This document shows positions 1 through 7,744 of a stretch of 64,000 bases of DNA, in pieces (within the stretch, counting starts at the first letter, position 1; each line of letters begins with the position of its first letter). A program made the translations under genes and the position numbers. The notes below the pieces were generated by a model. That model made no database searches and was not told the DNA's origin. It worked only from the letters and a program-made list of their open reading frames with translations. The stretch is from Polaromonas sp. JS666. Lineage in GTDB: Bacteria; Pseudomonadota; Gammaproteobacteria; Burkholderiales; Burkholderiaceae_C. The stretch covers positions 2,232,001-2,296,000 of the forward strand of contig NC_007948.1 in assembly GCF_000013865.1 (NCBI RefSeq), in the 5' to 3' direction.

Positions 1-546
1 CTGGTGTTTGCGGCCGACGAGTTCATCAACCGAAAAACCAATGCAGAGGGCCTGGCCGGCCTGCGCCCCGCCTTTGACAAGGCCGGTGGCGTCACGGCAG
101 GCAATGCCTCGGGCCTGAACGACGGTGCGGCGGCGGTGATGGTCATGACAGCCAAAAAGGCTGCCGCGCTCGGCCTGAAGCCGCTGGCGCGTATTGCAAG
201 CTACGCCACGACCGGCCTGGACCCGGCCTACATGGGCATGGGCCCGGTTCCGGCATCGACCAAGGCGCTGAAGCGCGCCGGCTGGAAGGCGCAGGATCTG
301 GACTTGCTGGAGATCAATGAAGCCTTTGCCGCACAGGCCTGCGCAGTGAACAAGGAAATGGGCTGGGACACCAGCAAGGTCAACGTCAATGGCGGTGCTA
401 TTGCCATCGGCCACCCGATTGGTGCCTCCGGTTGCCGCATCCTGGTGACGCTGCTGCACGAGATGGCGCGACGCGATGCCAAAAAAGGTATTGCCAGCCT
501 GTGTATTGGCGGTGGCATGGGGGTGGCACTCACACTGGAGCGCTGA
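1..546 (+). CDS. phaA: Acetyl-CoA acetyltransferase (beta-ketothiolase), C-terminal part
   Basis: The reading frame is open from the first base of the window, so the gene begins upstream and only about 181 C-terminal residues are visible. Thiolases condense two acetyl-CoA to acetoacetyl-CoA, the first step of PHB synthesis. The visible part holds the thiolase C-terminal signatures: NEAFAAQA, the catalytic-His block GHPIGASG, and the catalytic-Cys block CIGGGMG close to the C-terminus. The gene is followed 158 bp later by an acetoacetyl-CoA reductase, which is the standard phaA-phaB order. phaC is presumably upstream, outside the window. The family call is secure. The biosynthetic (phaA) rather than degradative (atoB) assignment rests on the neighbour. 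Confidence 0.93.
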   Translation: MVFAADEFINRKTNAEGLAGLRPAFDKAGGVTAGNASGLNDGAAAVMVMTAKKAAALGLKPLARIASYATTGLDPAYMGMGPVPASTKALKRAGWKAQDLDLLEINEAFAAQACAVNKEMGWDTSKVNVNGGAIAIGHPIGASGCRILVTLLHEMARRDAKKGIASLCIGGGMGVALTLER

Positions 547-591
547 GTCCCAGCTAAAACAGTCTGATGCCGGCGCAATTACCCCGCTGAA

Positions 592-610
592 GGCTATTGA
601 ATAGATAGCC
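592..610. repeat. Hairpin between phaA and phaB
   Basis: A perfect inverted repeat GGCTAT-N7-ATAGCC lies in the 158-bp phaA-phaB gap. There is no T-tract after it, so it looks more like an mRNA-processing or stability hairpin, or a small dispersed palindrome, than a terminator. The rest of the gap holds the AAGGAG ribosome-binding site of phaB around 690-696 and no other gene. Confidence 0.4.
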
Positions 611-704
611 GATCGGAATGGAGCAAAGTAGATTAGGGTAAACAAGAGCAACTCAGAGCAAAGCAGAACAATTTCGCAAAATTGCATATCAAGGAGAGAA
701 CGAC

Positions 705-1442
705 ATGAGCAAAAAAGTAGCGTATGTGACCGGCGGCATGGGCGGTATTGGAACTGCCATTTGCCAGCGGCTGTCCAAGGATGGCTATACCGTGATTGCC
801 GGATGCGGACCCACGCGTGATTTCACCAAATGGCTCGACGAACAGAAGGCGTTGGGCTACACCTTCTATGCGTCGGTCGGCAACGTGGGCGACTGGGACT
901 CGACGGTGGCGGCTTTCGATAAAGTCAAGGCTGAGCATGGGCCGGTGAGTGTGCTGGTGAACAATGCCGGCATCACGCGCGACGGCCAGTTCCGCAAGAT
1001 GAGCAAAGCCGACTGGGATGCGGTGATTTCGACCAACCTGGACAGCATGTTCAATGTGACCAAACAGGTCATCGAAGGCATGATTGAGGCGGGCTTCGGC
1101 CGCATCATCAACATTTCATCGGTCAATGGCCAGAAAGGCCAGTTCGGCCAGGTGAACTACTCCACCGCCAAGGCCGGCCTGCACGGCTTTACCATGGCGC
1201 TGGCGCAAGAGGTGGCGAGCAAAGGCGTGACGGTGAACACCGTCAGTCCGGGCTATATCGGGACGGACATGGTCAAGGCCATACGCCCTGATGTGCTGGA
1301 GAAAATTGTGGCCGGTGTCCCCGCCAAGCGCCTGGGCCAGCCAGAAGAGATTGCCTCCATCATTGCCTGGATTGCGTCTGAAGAAGGTGGTTATGCTACC
1401 GGTGCGGACTTCTCGCTCAATGGCGGTTTGCACATGGGCTGA
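705..1442 (+). CDS. phaB: Acetoacetyl-CoA reductase
   Basis: This is a 245-residue short-chain dehydrogenase that reduces acetoacetyl-CoA to (R)-3-hydroxybutyryl-CoA with NADPH, supplying monomer to PHB synthase. The N-terminus carries the cofactor loop TGGMGGIG (residues 9-16). NNAG is at 86-89 and the catalytic residues are Ser139, Tyr152 and Lys156 (NYSTAKAG). Length is typical for PhaB (about 245). The ATG is preceded by AAGGAG at good spacing. It follows phaA in the same direction and is closed by a strong terminator, so it is probably the last gene of a phaCAB-type operon. A generic FabG function is the alternative, but the thiolase neighbour favours PhaB. Confidence 0.92.
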   Translation: MSKKVAYVTGGMGGIGTAICQRLSKDGYTVIAGCGPTRDFTKWLDEQKALGYTFYASVGNVGDWDSTVAAFDKVKAEHGPVSVLVNNAGITRDGQFRKMSKADWDAVISTNLDSMFNVTKQVIEGMIEAGFGRIINISSVNGQKGQFGQVNYSTAKAGLHGFTMALAQEVASKGVTVNTVSPGYIGTDMVKAIRPDVLEKIVAGVPAKRLGQPEEIASIIAWIASEEGGYATGADFSLNGGLHMG

Positions 1443-1460
1443 GTGCCCGCATGCCTCATG

Positions 1461-1487
1461 AAAAAACCCGCTCCGGCGGGTTTTTTT
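1461..1487 (+). terminator. Rho-independent terminator after phaB
   Basis: A CCCGC/GCGGG stem with a short loop is flanked by six A residues upstream and seven T residues downstream. It ends the pha operon 18 bp after the phaB stop. The A/T symmetry means it could also work for transcripts of the convergent minus-strand operon that ends at 1558. Confidence 0.9.
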
Positions 1488-1557
1488 ATTGGGCACTTGA
1501 CTTGATGGCTTGATGACTTGAGATCGGATCGGTCACGGTCAAATTTTTAGCGGAGGT

Positions 1558-2556
1558 TCAATCAGGCTTGATGCGCGCCTGCCGCACGATGTCCTTCCAG
1601 ATGGCCTGTTCACCGCGAATGAAGGCCGCAAATTCTGCCGGCGGCTGCCCGCCGATGGTCGCGTTGTCGCCCGCAAAGCGCTCAGCCGTTGCGGGTGAAT
1701 GCAGCGCCTTGGCCGACTCCAGCTGCAGACGCTGGACAATCTCGACGGGTGTGCCGGCCGGGGCCAGAATGCCGTACCACTGCACCGACTCGAAGTTGCG
1801 GTAGCCCATCTCGGCCACGGTGGGGACGTCCGGCAGGGCAGGCAGTCTGGCCGGCGTTCCCACGGCAATCGCGCGCAGGCGGCCACTGCGGATATGCGGC
1901 AGAAGCGCCGGTGTTCCGGCTGAAAAAACCTGCGTCCGCCCTGCCAGCAGGTCGGTCAGCGCCGGTCCGGTGCCGCGGTAGGGGATATGTGTCATGAAGG
2001 TGCCGGTGACCAGCTTGAGGTACTCCATGGCCAGGTGGCCAGCGCTGGCATTGCCGGCCGATGCGTAATTCAGCTTGCCGGGGTTCTTCCTGGCGTAAGC
2101 CACGAACTCGCGGAAGTCCCGGGCGGGCACATCGGGGTGGATGACAAAGAGGCTGGGGATTTTGGCCAGAAGCGTCACAGGCATGAAGTCCCGGTTCACG
2201 TCGTAGCCTGTGTTGGCAAAGATGTAAGGGTTGACCGCCAGTGAACCCACATGGCCGAGGATGATGGTGTGGCCGTCCGGGGCCGCCCGGGCCACTTCCT
2301 GCATGGCGGGCACGCCACCGCCGCCGGCCTTGTTGTCAATCAACACCGGAACGCCCAGCTGCCGGGTGAGCTCGTTGGCCACAGCGCGGGCCACGATATC
2401 GGAGGTGCCGCCAGGCACGAAAGGCACGACGAAGCGGATGGGCTTGCTGGGCCACGTCGACTGCGCGCGGCCTGGCCAGGGAGAAACCATTGCCGCCGAG
2501 ACCATGGCCGTGCGTTGGAGCCAGTACCGGCGTTGTGGGGAAACGATGTTGTGCAT
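1558..2556 (-). CDS. Bug-family tripartite tricarboxylate transporter receptor
   Basis: This 332-residue periplasmic solute-binding protein belongs to the Bug/TctC family. The N-terminus has basic residues, a hydrophobic stretch and a likely signal-peptidase site around GRA-Q (about residue 31). The mature part opens with WPSKPIRFVVPFVPGGTSD, the family's first ligand-loop signature, followed by the usual ALP-V-T motif further on. Such receptors bind carboxylates, often aromatic or dicarboxylic acids. No TctA/TctB membrane genes lie nearby, so it is an orphan receptor, as is common in Bordetella and Comamonadaceae. It is the last gene of the minus-strand catabolic operon; its start lies 1 bp after the stop of the gene upstream, implying coupling. 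Confidence 0.88.
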   Translation of the reverse strand: MHNIVSPQRRYWLQRTAMVSAAMVSPWPGRAQSTWPSKPIRFVVPFVPGGTSDIVARAVANELTRQLGVPVLIDNKAGGGGVPAMQEVARAAPDGHTIILGHVGSLAVNPYIFANTGYDVNRDFMPVTLLAKIPSLFVIHPDVPARDFREFVAYARKNPGKLNYASAGNASAGHLAMEYLKLVTGTFMTHIPYRGTGPALTDLLAGRTQVFSAGTPALLPHIRSGRLRAIAVGTPARLPALPDVPTVAEMGYRNFESVQWYGILAPAGTPVEIVQRLQLESAKALHSPATAERFAGDNATIGGQPPAEFAAFIRGEQAIWKDIVRQARIKPD

Positions 2557-2557
2557 G

Positions 2558-3214
2558 CTACGTCCCTGATTTTGTGGTGTGGCTGCCGGGCAGTACTTTG
2601 AACATGCTGCGAACCGTGTGGGTGAAGTGCGGCCTCATGCGGCTGCTCCAGTCTGTGGCACGTACCGCCAGCCAGGGTGCCGAACCCAGTGTTTCTTCGG
2701 TCACCAGGTCGTAACAGGCCAGCGACAGGGGGCCGTGGTCGTGGTTAAGAAAGCGTGCAGCGCGGATGCAGCCCGGCACCGCGGCCAGGCCGGGCATGTG
2801 CTCGGTGTCGTACCACTGCGCCAGCTCGGGCATCCAGCCGCTTTCGGGGTCCATCTCGACCACGTAATGAAACACGGGCTTGCTGCCGGCAGAAGCCCCT
2901 CTGGCCTCAAACACCTTTTGCAGCCGGGACACGCATACCTGTTGTAGCTGGGGCCATTCCCTTTCAAGCGCCAACTCCAGCGTGGTGGCGACGGCTTTGT
3001 CGAGTGGCACGCGCTCCGGTAAATGCAGATAGATGTACAGCATTTTGTGTGCGGCAGAAAAAGCGCTGTGCAGCTCTGCCGGTGATGGCTTCAGGGCGCC
3101 TCGCAAGTGCTGCATGATGGCCGGCAGGCAGTCGGGCAGGTGGTCGTTATTACCCGGAGACAGTGTGGCTTTCACCAGCAAGGCGTCCGTCGGGATGGTT
3201 GTGGCAGCGCTCAT
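2558..3214 (-). CDS. EthD/DUF4286-like dimeric alpha/beta-barrel protein
   Basis: The product is 218 residues with no signal peptide or membrane segment. The C-terminal half contains WYDTEHMPGLAAVPGCIRAARF (roughly residues 135-158), the pattern of EthD/DUF4286-like dimeric alpha/beta-barrel (ferredoxin-fold) proteins that accompany catabolic operons. The N-terminal half looks like a degenerate second copy of the fold. No catalytic residues can be assigned. It lies between a CMD-like protein (60 bp upstream) and a Bug receptor (1 bp downstream) in the same operon, so a role in conversion or sequestration of the pathway substrate is inferred from position only. Confidence 0.6.
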   Translation of the reverse strand: MSAATTIPTDALLVKATLSPGNNDHLPDCLPAIMQHLRGALKPSPAELHSAFSAAHKMLYIYLHLPERVPLDKAVATTLELALEREWPQLQQVCVSRLQKVFEARGASAGSKPVFHYVVEMDPESGWMPELAQWYDTEHMPGLAAVPGCIRAARFLNHDHGPLSLACYDLVTEETLGSAPWLAVRATDWSSRMRPHFTHTVRSMFKVLPGSHTTKSGT

Positions 3215-3274
3215 TGGGTAACCTCTGCGCTGCGCGTTGCGGTATTCGCCTTGGTAACGGCCGGGCGGCTCATG

Positions 3275-3796
3275 TCAGTGCCCAATCCTGAGGGCCACCA
3301 GAAAACGCGACACCATGTTGTAGGCGGCCACGGTGGCCACCAGGTCGATCAGCTGCTGCTCACTGAAGCAGGGCTTGATCGGGTCAAACACACTGTCGGG
3401 CACATCGATGTCGCGTGTCATCGCGTCGGTCAGCGCCAGCACCCGGCGTTCCTGATCTGAAAATCCCGTCAGCCCCTCTGGCCGCTGCAAGTCACGCAGG
3501 GCGTCGATTTTTTCCTGTGGCATACCCGCCTTGAGTGCATGCGGGACATGAGCCTCAAACTCGTAGGGCGCGCGGTTCAGCACCGCAACGCGCAGGATAA
3601 TCATCTCGCGCAGGTCGGCGGGCAGGCTGCTGCGGTTGCGTACAGCGGTCAAAAGGCCCTCCCAGCCCTGTGCCAATGTCGGGCTGTTCAGCAGCACCTG
3701 GTACAGCAGCGACACGCGGCCGCGTTCGGCCTGAATGCCGGCTTCAATAGCCGCCAGCTCGGGCCGGGTGCCCGGTGCAATCGGTGAGATTCTCAT
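3275..3796 (-). CDS. Carboxymuconolactone decarboxylase (AhpD-like) family protein
   Basis: This 173-residue protein has the CMD/AhpD core: DLREMIILRVAVLNRAPYEFEAHVPHA at about residues 61-87. The position of the AhpD CxxC pair is occupied by Tyr-Glu-Phe-Glu-Ala-His (78-83), so a thiol peroxidase-reductase role is unlikely. An acid/His-based decarboxylase, isomerase or lactone-handling role fits better. The following gene in the operon (Bug receptor, upstream on this strand) ends only 8 bp before its start. Proteins of this type often occur with Bug receptors, SDRs and amidohydrolases in betaproteobacterial catabolic operons. The exact reaction is unknown. Confidence 0.8.
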   Translation of the reverse strand: MRISPIAPGTRPELAAIEAGIQAERGRVSLLYQVLLNSPTLAQGWEGLLTAVRNRSSLPADLREMIILRVAVLNRAPYEFEAHVPHALKAGMPQEKIDALRDLQRPEGLTGFSDQERRVLALTDAMTRDIDVPDSVFDPIKPCFSEQQLIDLVATVAAYNMVSRFLVALRIGH

Positions 3797-3804
3797 GAGC
3801 GGGT

Positions 3805-4797
3805 CTATTCGGGTTTGATCTTTTTGTCACGAATCACCCGGCCCCATTTGGCCGTGTCATTTTTCAGCAGCAACGCGAGCTCAGCCGGGCTGGATGCCGC
3901 AGGCTCAGCGCCCGAGGCCTGCAGCCTGGCACGCACGCCTTCATGGGCCAGCGTGCGCCTGATGGCCTGGTTGAGGCGCTCTATGTCAGCCGCCGGCGTG
4001 GCTTTTCCGGCAAAAAGCGCGTACCAGTTGTCAGAGTCCACACCCGCCATGCCCATTTCCTGAAAGGTTTTAACGTCGGGCAGCAGCGGGTGGCGCCTGG
4101 GCGATGCGATGCCAATGGGCTTGAGCTTGCCTGCCTTGATAAAGCCGACGAGGCCGGGAATGTCGCCAAAAAAGCCATCCACATGGCCCGCAATCACGTC
4201 GGTGATGGCTGGCGCGGCACCCTTGTACGGTACATGCACCAGGTTGGTTTTGGTGGCGTCGGCCAGCAGCTCCATGGCCAGGTGCGGCACGCTGCCCGTG
4301 CCGGAAGACGCCATGGTGACCCCCTCTTTGCGCAGTTTGGCATTGGCGATGAATTCAGCGCCAGTCTTCGCCGGGTTGTTGGCGCCGACCACCAGCAGCT
4401 CCACGTTGTTGGCCACCAGCGATATCGGGGCCAAATCGCGTACCGGGTCGTAGGGCAGTTTTTCATACAGCGGTGGGTTGATGGCCACCGCGCCGACGCT
4501 GGTGAGCCAGATGGTGCTGCCGTCGGGCGCGGCCCGTGAGACAAAGTCGGCGGCGATGGCGCCGTTGGCGCCAGCCCGGTTTTCCACAATCACCTGGGTG
4601 CCCAGCTCCTTGCCAAGCTGTTCGCTGATGCTGCGCGCCACAAAATCCACCGGTCCGCCAGGCGGGAAGGCCACCACCAGCCGGGTGATGCTGGTTTGCG
4701 CCATGGCGCTTGTTGTCGTGAAGCCCCCGGAAAGGGCCAGCAGGACGCCTGGTAGCAGGCTGAGGATATTTCTGCGGAGCTTGTCTCGTGTTTTCAT
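3805..4797 (-). CDS. Bug-family tripartite tricarboxylate transporter receptor
   Basis: A second Bug receptor in the same operon, 330 residues. It has an N-terminal KTRDKLRR charged region, a hydrophobic core and a cleavage site AMA-Q at about residue 33. The mature start ITRLVVAFPPGGPVDFVAR is the family's ligand-loop signature. Two different receptors in one operon suggest either two related substrates or redundancy. As with the other copy, no membrane permease is encoded nearby. Confidence 0.9.
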   Translation of the reverse strand: MKTRDKLRRNILSLLPGVLLALSGGFTTTSAMAQTSITRLVVAFPPGGPVDFVARSISEQLGKELGTQVIVENRAGANGAIAADFVSRAAPDGSTIWLTSVGAVAINPPLYEKLPYDPVRDLAPISLVANNVELLVVGANNPAKTGAEFIANAKLRKEGVTMASSGTGSVPHLAMELLADATKTNLVHVPYKGAAPAITDVIAGHVDGFFGDIPGLVGFIKAGKLKPIGIASPRRHPLLPDVKTFQEMGMAGVDSDNWYALFAGKATPAADIERLNQAIRRTLAHEGVRARLQASGAEPAASSPAELALLLKNDTAKWGRVIRDKKIKPE

Positions 4798-4823
4798 GAT
4801 TTTTCCTTCATTCCTTCATTCCG

Positions 4824-5624
4824 TTAATCGCATCGAACCGACATGCCCCCATCGACCACCAGCTCGGTACCGGTGACGAAGCGGGCTTCATCAGAAGCCA
4901 GAAACAACGCCGCATTGGCGGTATCGCGGCCGTCACCCATGAAGGGCAATGGAATGCGCGACTGCCGCTGCTGCAGCAAGGCGCTGACGTCGCCCTCTGT
5001 GCGCTGTTTGGCCAGACGCGCGTCCACCATGGGGGTGTAGAGCTGGCCGGGCACCACGGTGTTGACGCGTATGCCCGTCTTGGCGTATTGCACGGCCACC
5101 ACGCGCGAGAACTGGATCACGCCGGCCTTGGTGGAGGCGTAAGCCACCTGCGCCGAGCCCGTCCAGCGGATGCCCGACGTGGAGGCGATGTTGACGATAG
5201 CCCCTGAGGCACGCTCTTCCATGAGGGGCAGCACATGCTTGCAGGTCAAAAACACACTTTTCAGGTTGTGGTCAACCTGCGCGTCCCAGACTTCTTCCGT
5301 CATTTCTACCGGACCGCCCGCCGCCGAACCGCCGACGTTGTTGACGAGTATGTCGATGCGCCCGAAGCGCTCAAGGCAAGCCGTCACGACGGCGGCAACC
5401 GAATCGGATTGGGTCACGTCGCAGGCCGCCGTTTCGATCTCGCCGCCCGCTTCCTTGACCAGTCTCACGGTCTCCTGCATACGTTCGACATCGCGGTCTA
5501 CCGCAAATACCCGGGCACCTTCCTGTGCAAAGCGCACGGCAATCGCACGGCCATTGCCCCAGCCCGGGCCGACGGACCCGGCACCGGTTACCAACGCTAC
5601 CTTGTCTTGCAAACGTCCATTCAC
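4824..5624 (-). CDS. SDR-family NAD(P)-dependent oxidoreductase
   Basis: A 266-residue classical SDR. The glycine loop TGAGSVGPGWGNGRA (residues 13-27) has an insertion compared with the usual TGxxxGxG. NNVGG is at about 95-99, and the catalytic set is Ser148 (IAST), Tyr162 and Lys166 (YASTKAG). The frame is open further upstream, but that part overlaps the amidohydrolase gene. I chose the GTG at 5624 because it has AAAGGAT just upstream and is followed directly by the SDR beta-strand LQDKVALVTG. It probably oxidises or reduces a hydroxyl/keto group of the operon's substrate. The substrate cannot be read from sequence. Confidence 0.87.
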   Translation of the reverse strand: MNGRLQDKVALVTGAGSVGPGWGNGRAIAVRFAQEGARVFAVDRDVERMQETVRLVKEAGGEIETAACDVTQSDSVAAVVTACLERFGRIDILVNNVGGSAAGGPVEMTEEVWDAQVDHNLKSVFLTCKHVLPLMEERASGAIVNIASTSGIRWTGSAQVAYASTKAGVIQFSRVVAVQYAKTGIRVNTVVPGQLYTPMVDARLAKQRTEGDVSALLQQRQSRIPLPFMGDGRDTANAALFLASDEARFVTGTELVVDGGMSVRCD

Positions 5625-5647
5625 GGGGAGATCCTTTTGATGACGCT

Positions 5648-6520
5648 TCAGGCTGGAAATTGATAAAAGCGTTGCGGGTTTTGAACCAGCAGGCGATCCA
5701 GCAGCTCGGGCGTGGGGGCGATGTCGCGCAGCAGGTCCACCAGCACGCCGTCGTCGGGCACATGTGTGTGGTTGGGGTGCGGCCAATCGGTTCCCCACAA
5801 GCAGCGATCGGGAAAGGTTTGTACCAATTGGCGGGCAAGTCGCGCGCCTTGGGTGTAGGGCGGGGCGGGCGCAATGCGGTCCGCACCGCTGACCTTGACG
5901 TAAAAACGCGGGTCTTCCATCAAGCTGCAGAGCGCGCTGAAATCGGCGTGGTCAGGCCCCAGCGTGGCGTCAACGCGGCCCATATGGTCAATCACCACCG
6001 GTACGGCCGAGGTTTTGAGAATTGGCGCCAGCTCATGGATCAGGCTGCTTTCAAAATGCACCTGCAAATGCAGGCCCAGCGGCGCCAGGCGGTGCGTCAA
6101 ATCCGCCACCTGCTGCGGCGTGGCGCCTTGCCCCAGGTGTGCCATGAAGTTGAAACGCACGCCGCGAAAACCGGCGGCCTTCAGGCGCCGCAGTTCGGCA
6201 TCGGGCACGGTGTGCGGCACCAGCGCCACACCGAGGTAACGGCCTCCGCCTGCAGCAATCGCGTCTTCCACCACCGAATTGTCAAAACCGTGGCAGGCTG
6301 ACTGCACGATCACGCAGCGGGAAATTCCCAGAAACCGATGCAGGGCAAACAGCGTCTCTTTCGGCGCATCTGCCGGGGTGAAGCTGCGAGTGTCAGCAAA
6401 CGGAAAGCGCGCGGCGGGGCCGAAGACATGGACGTGGCTGTCGCAGGCCCCCACGGGTAGCTGCAGGCGAGGCCGCGACGGCCGCGGATTGAAGGTAAGG
6501 GTGGGTGTTGATGTCGTCAT
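5648..6520 (-). CDS. Amidohydrolase family 2 (LigI-like lactonase/decarboxylase type)
   Basis: The product is a 290-residue TIM-barrel metal hydrolase. The first metal motif is CDSHVHVFG (His29, His31) and the C-terminal Asp motif is LWGTDWPHPNH (about 240-250). Relatives include 2-pyrone-4,6-dicarboxylate lactonase (LigI) and other lactone- or pyrone-opening enzymes. The fold and motif are clear but the substrate is inference. It is the first gene of the minus-strand operon, 23 bp before the SDR start, and is transcribed divergently from the LysR gene, which is the classical arrangement for a LysR-activated catabolic operon. Confidence 0.85.
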   Translation of the reverse strand: MTTSTPTLTFNPRPSRPRLQLPVGACDSHVHVFGPAARFPFADTRSFTPADAPKETLFALHRFLGISRCVIVQSACHGFDNSVVEDAIAAGGGRYLGVALVPHTVPDAELRRLKAAGFRGVRFNFMAHLGQGATPQQVADLTHRLAPLGLHLQVHFESSLIHELAPILKTSAVPVVIDHMGRVDATLGPDHADFSALCSLMEDPRFYVKVSGADRIAPAPPYTQGARLARQLVQTFPDRCLWGTDWPHPNHTHVPDDGVLVDLLRDIAPTPELLDRLLVQNPQRFYQFPA

Positions 6521-6574
6521 GGTGCTTGTCCGTATTCTGGCGGCGATGCCTCTGTTTTGGTTGGATGATTTTCA

Positions 6575-6602
6575 GATATCAGCTATTTGAATATTCAATA
6601 TC
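6575..6602. promoter_or_regulatory. Candidate LysR operator between amidohydrolase operon and lysR
   Basis: The perfect 12-bp palindrome TTGAATATTCAA (6587-6598) lies inside a wider dyad GATAT-N18-ATATC (6575-6602). It sits 54-82 bp upstream of the amidohydrolase start in the AT-rich divergent region, where LysR-type regulators usually bind. A second palindrome, CGGATCC-TCA-GGATCCG (6634-6650), follows closer to the lysR coding start and could form a 7-bp stem in the lysR leader RNA. Confidence 0.55.
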
Positions 6603-7576
6603 ACTGGGTACACTGTCGGGTACATCGGTCACCCGGATCCTCAGGATCCGTTCAGCAGGAGCCCATCATCGATTTACGCCGTCTTGAATATTTTGTGGCC
6701 GTTGCCGAGGCCGGCAGCTTCAGCAAGGCTGCAGCGGCGCTGGTGATGTCGCAGCCCGCGCTCAGCCAGCAGGTGGCCCTGCTCGAACAGGAAATCGGTC
6801 AACGCCTGCTCAACCGCACAGGGCGCGGCGCCGAGCCCACCGACGCGGGGCTGGCGCTGCTGACGCACGCGCGGGCGATTTTTGAGCTGGCGGAACGGGC
6901 CCGTGCTGACATGCAGGAGCGCAAGCTCATCCCCAGCGGCCGCATCACCATCGGCCTGCCGCCGCGCGTCGCCCACGCCATGACGGCGGATTTGGTGGAG
7001 CGCTTTCGCGCCGAGTTCCCTGATGCCGCCATCAGCGTGGAAGAGGGGCTCAGCATTCGTCTGCGTGAATGGCTGGTGGCCGGCCGCCTTGATGTGGCGG
7101 TGCTGTTTGACCCACCCGCGTCGCCGCTGCTGAATATTGAAACCATCGTGCGTGAGCCGTTGGTGCTGATGGCATCAACCCCCCTGCCACCACGCATCCG
7201 GCTGGCCGAGGTGGCGGCACTGTCATTGGTCCTGCCCAGCAAGCCCAATTCCTTGCGACAACTGCTTGAAAGCGAGGTCAAGCCCCGAGGTTACCTGCTC
7301 AAGGTGGTGGCGGAGGTGGATTCGATAAAAACCGTGCTGTCGCTGGTTGCGCGCGGCGTGGCCGCAACCGTGCTGCCGGCCAGCGCCATACGGGAATGGA
7401 CGCATGACACACCGCCTTTCATGGCTGCCATCCATGCGCCGGTGATTCGCAACCGCCTGTGTGTTGCGGTTCCCAAGGCGCGCCCGGCTACCCGGCTGAG
7501 CCGGTTTCTCGTGAGCCTGACGCGGGAGCTGTGCGAACAGTATTACGGCGATGCTGTGCACCAGCGAAAGCCCTGA
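6587..7576 (+). CDS. LysR-family transcriptional regulator
   Basis: The N-terminal winged helix-turn-helix (IDLRRLEYFVAVAEAGSFSKAAAALVMSQPALSQQVALLE) is textbook LysR, followed by a substrate-binding domain of normal length. The start is problematic. The only standard start codon in frame is TTG at 6587, giving 329 residues, but this TTG lies inside the palindrome proposed as the operator and adds about 26 unlikely residues. The family's usual first residues (x-D-L-R-R-L-E) begin at ATC codons at 6665/6668, right after AGGAG at 6657-6661. A non-canonical AUC start is therefore possible. It probably controls the divergent catabolic operon. Function call sure; start unsure. Confidence 0.85.
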   Translation: MNIQYHWVHCRVHRSPGSSGSVQQEPIIDLRRLEYFVAVAEAGSFSKAAAALVMSQPALSQQVALLEQEIGQRLLNRTGRGAEPTDAGLALLTHARAIFELAERARADMQERKLIPSGRITIGLPPRVAHAMTADLVERFRAEFPDAAISVEEGLSIRLREWLVAGRLDVAVLFDPPASPLLNIETIVREPLVLMASTPLPPRIRLAEVAALSLVLPSKPNSLRQLLESEVKPRGYLLKVVAEVDSIKTVLSLVARGVAATVLPASAIREWTHDTPPFMAAIHAPVIRNRLCVAVPKARPATRLSRFLVSLTRELCEQYYGDAVHQRKP

Positions 7577-7594
7577 ACCCGTTGCTTCAGAACG

Positions 7595-7634
7595 CGCACT
7601 ATCACGCACTGTCGCGGACTATCGCGCACTATTT
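7595..7634. repeat. Four imperfect 10-bp tandem repeats
   Basis: A unit close to CGCACTATCR is repeated four times in direct tandem with exact 10-bp period (units begin at 7595, 7605, 7615 and 7625). It lies in the 168-bp gap between lysR and the antiporter gene. The 10-bp spacing puts each copy on the same face of the helix. It may be a regulator-binding array or a slippage product. Confidence 0.6.
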
Positions 7635-7744
7635 TTGCTTCACCTTGTTTCCTTCTGACTGTAGTAAATTAGATCGGCGCACTGCCTTGCGCGGCTTTCG
7701 TTCGCGCCCGCCTCTTCGCCTCTTGTTGAAGGAACCCCTCCCGC

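Noticed and set aside
1496..1520. CTTGA microrepeat (three to four copies) after the phaB terminator
   Set aside because: Too short and irregular to support a function; probably sequence noise between convergent operons.
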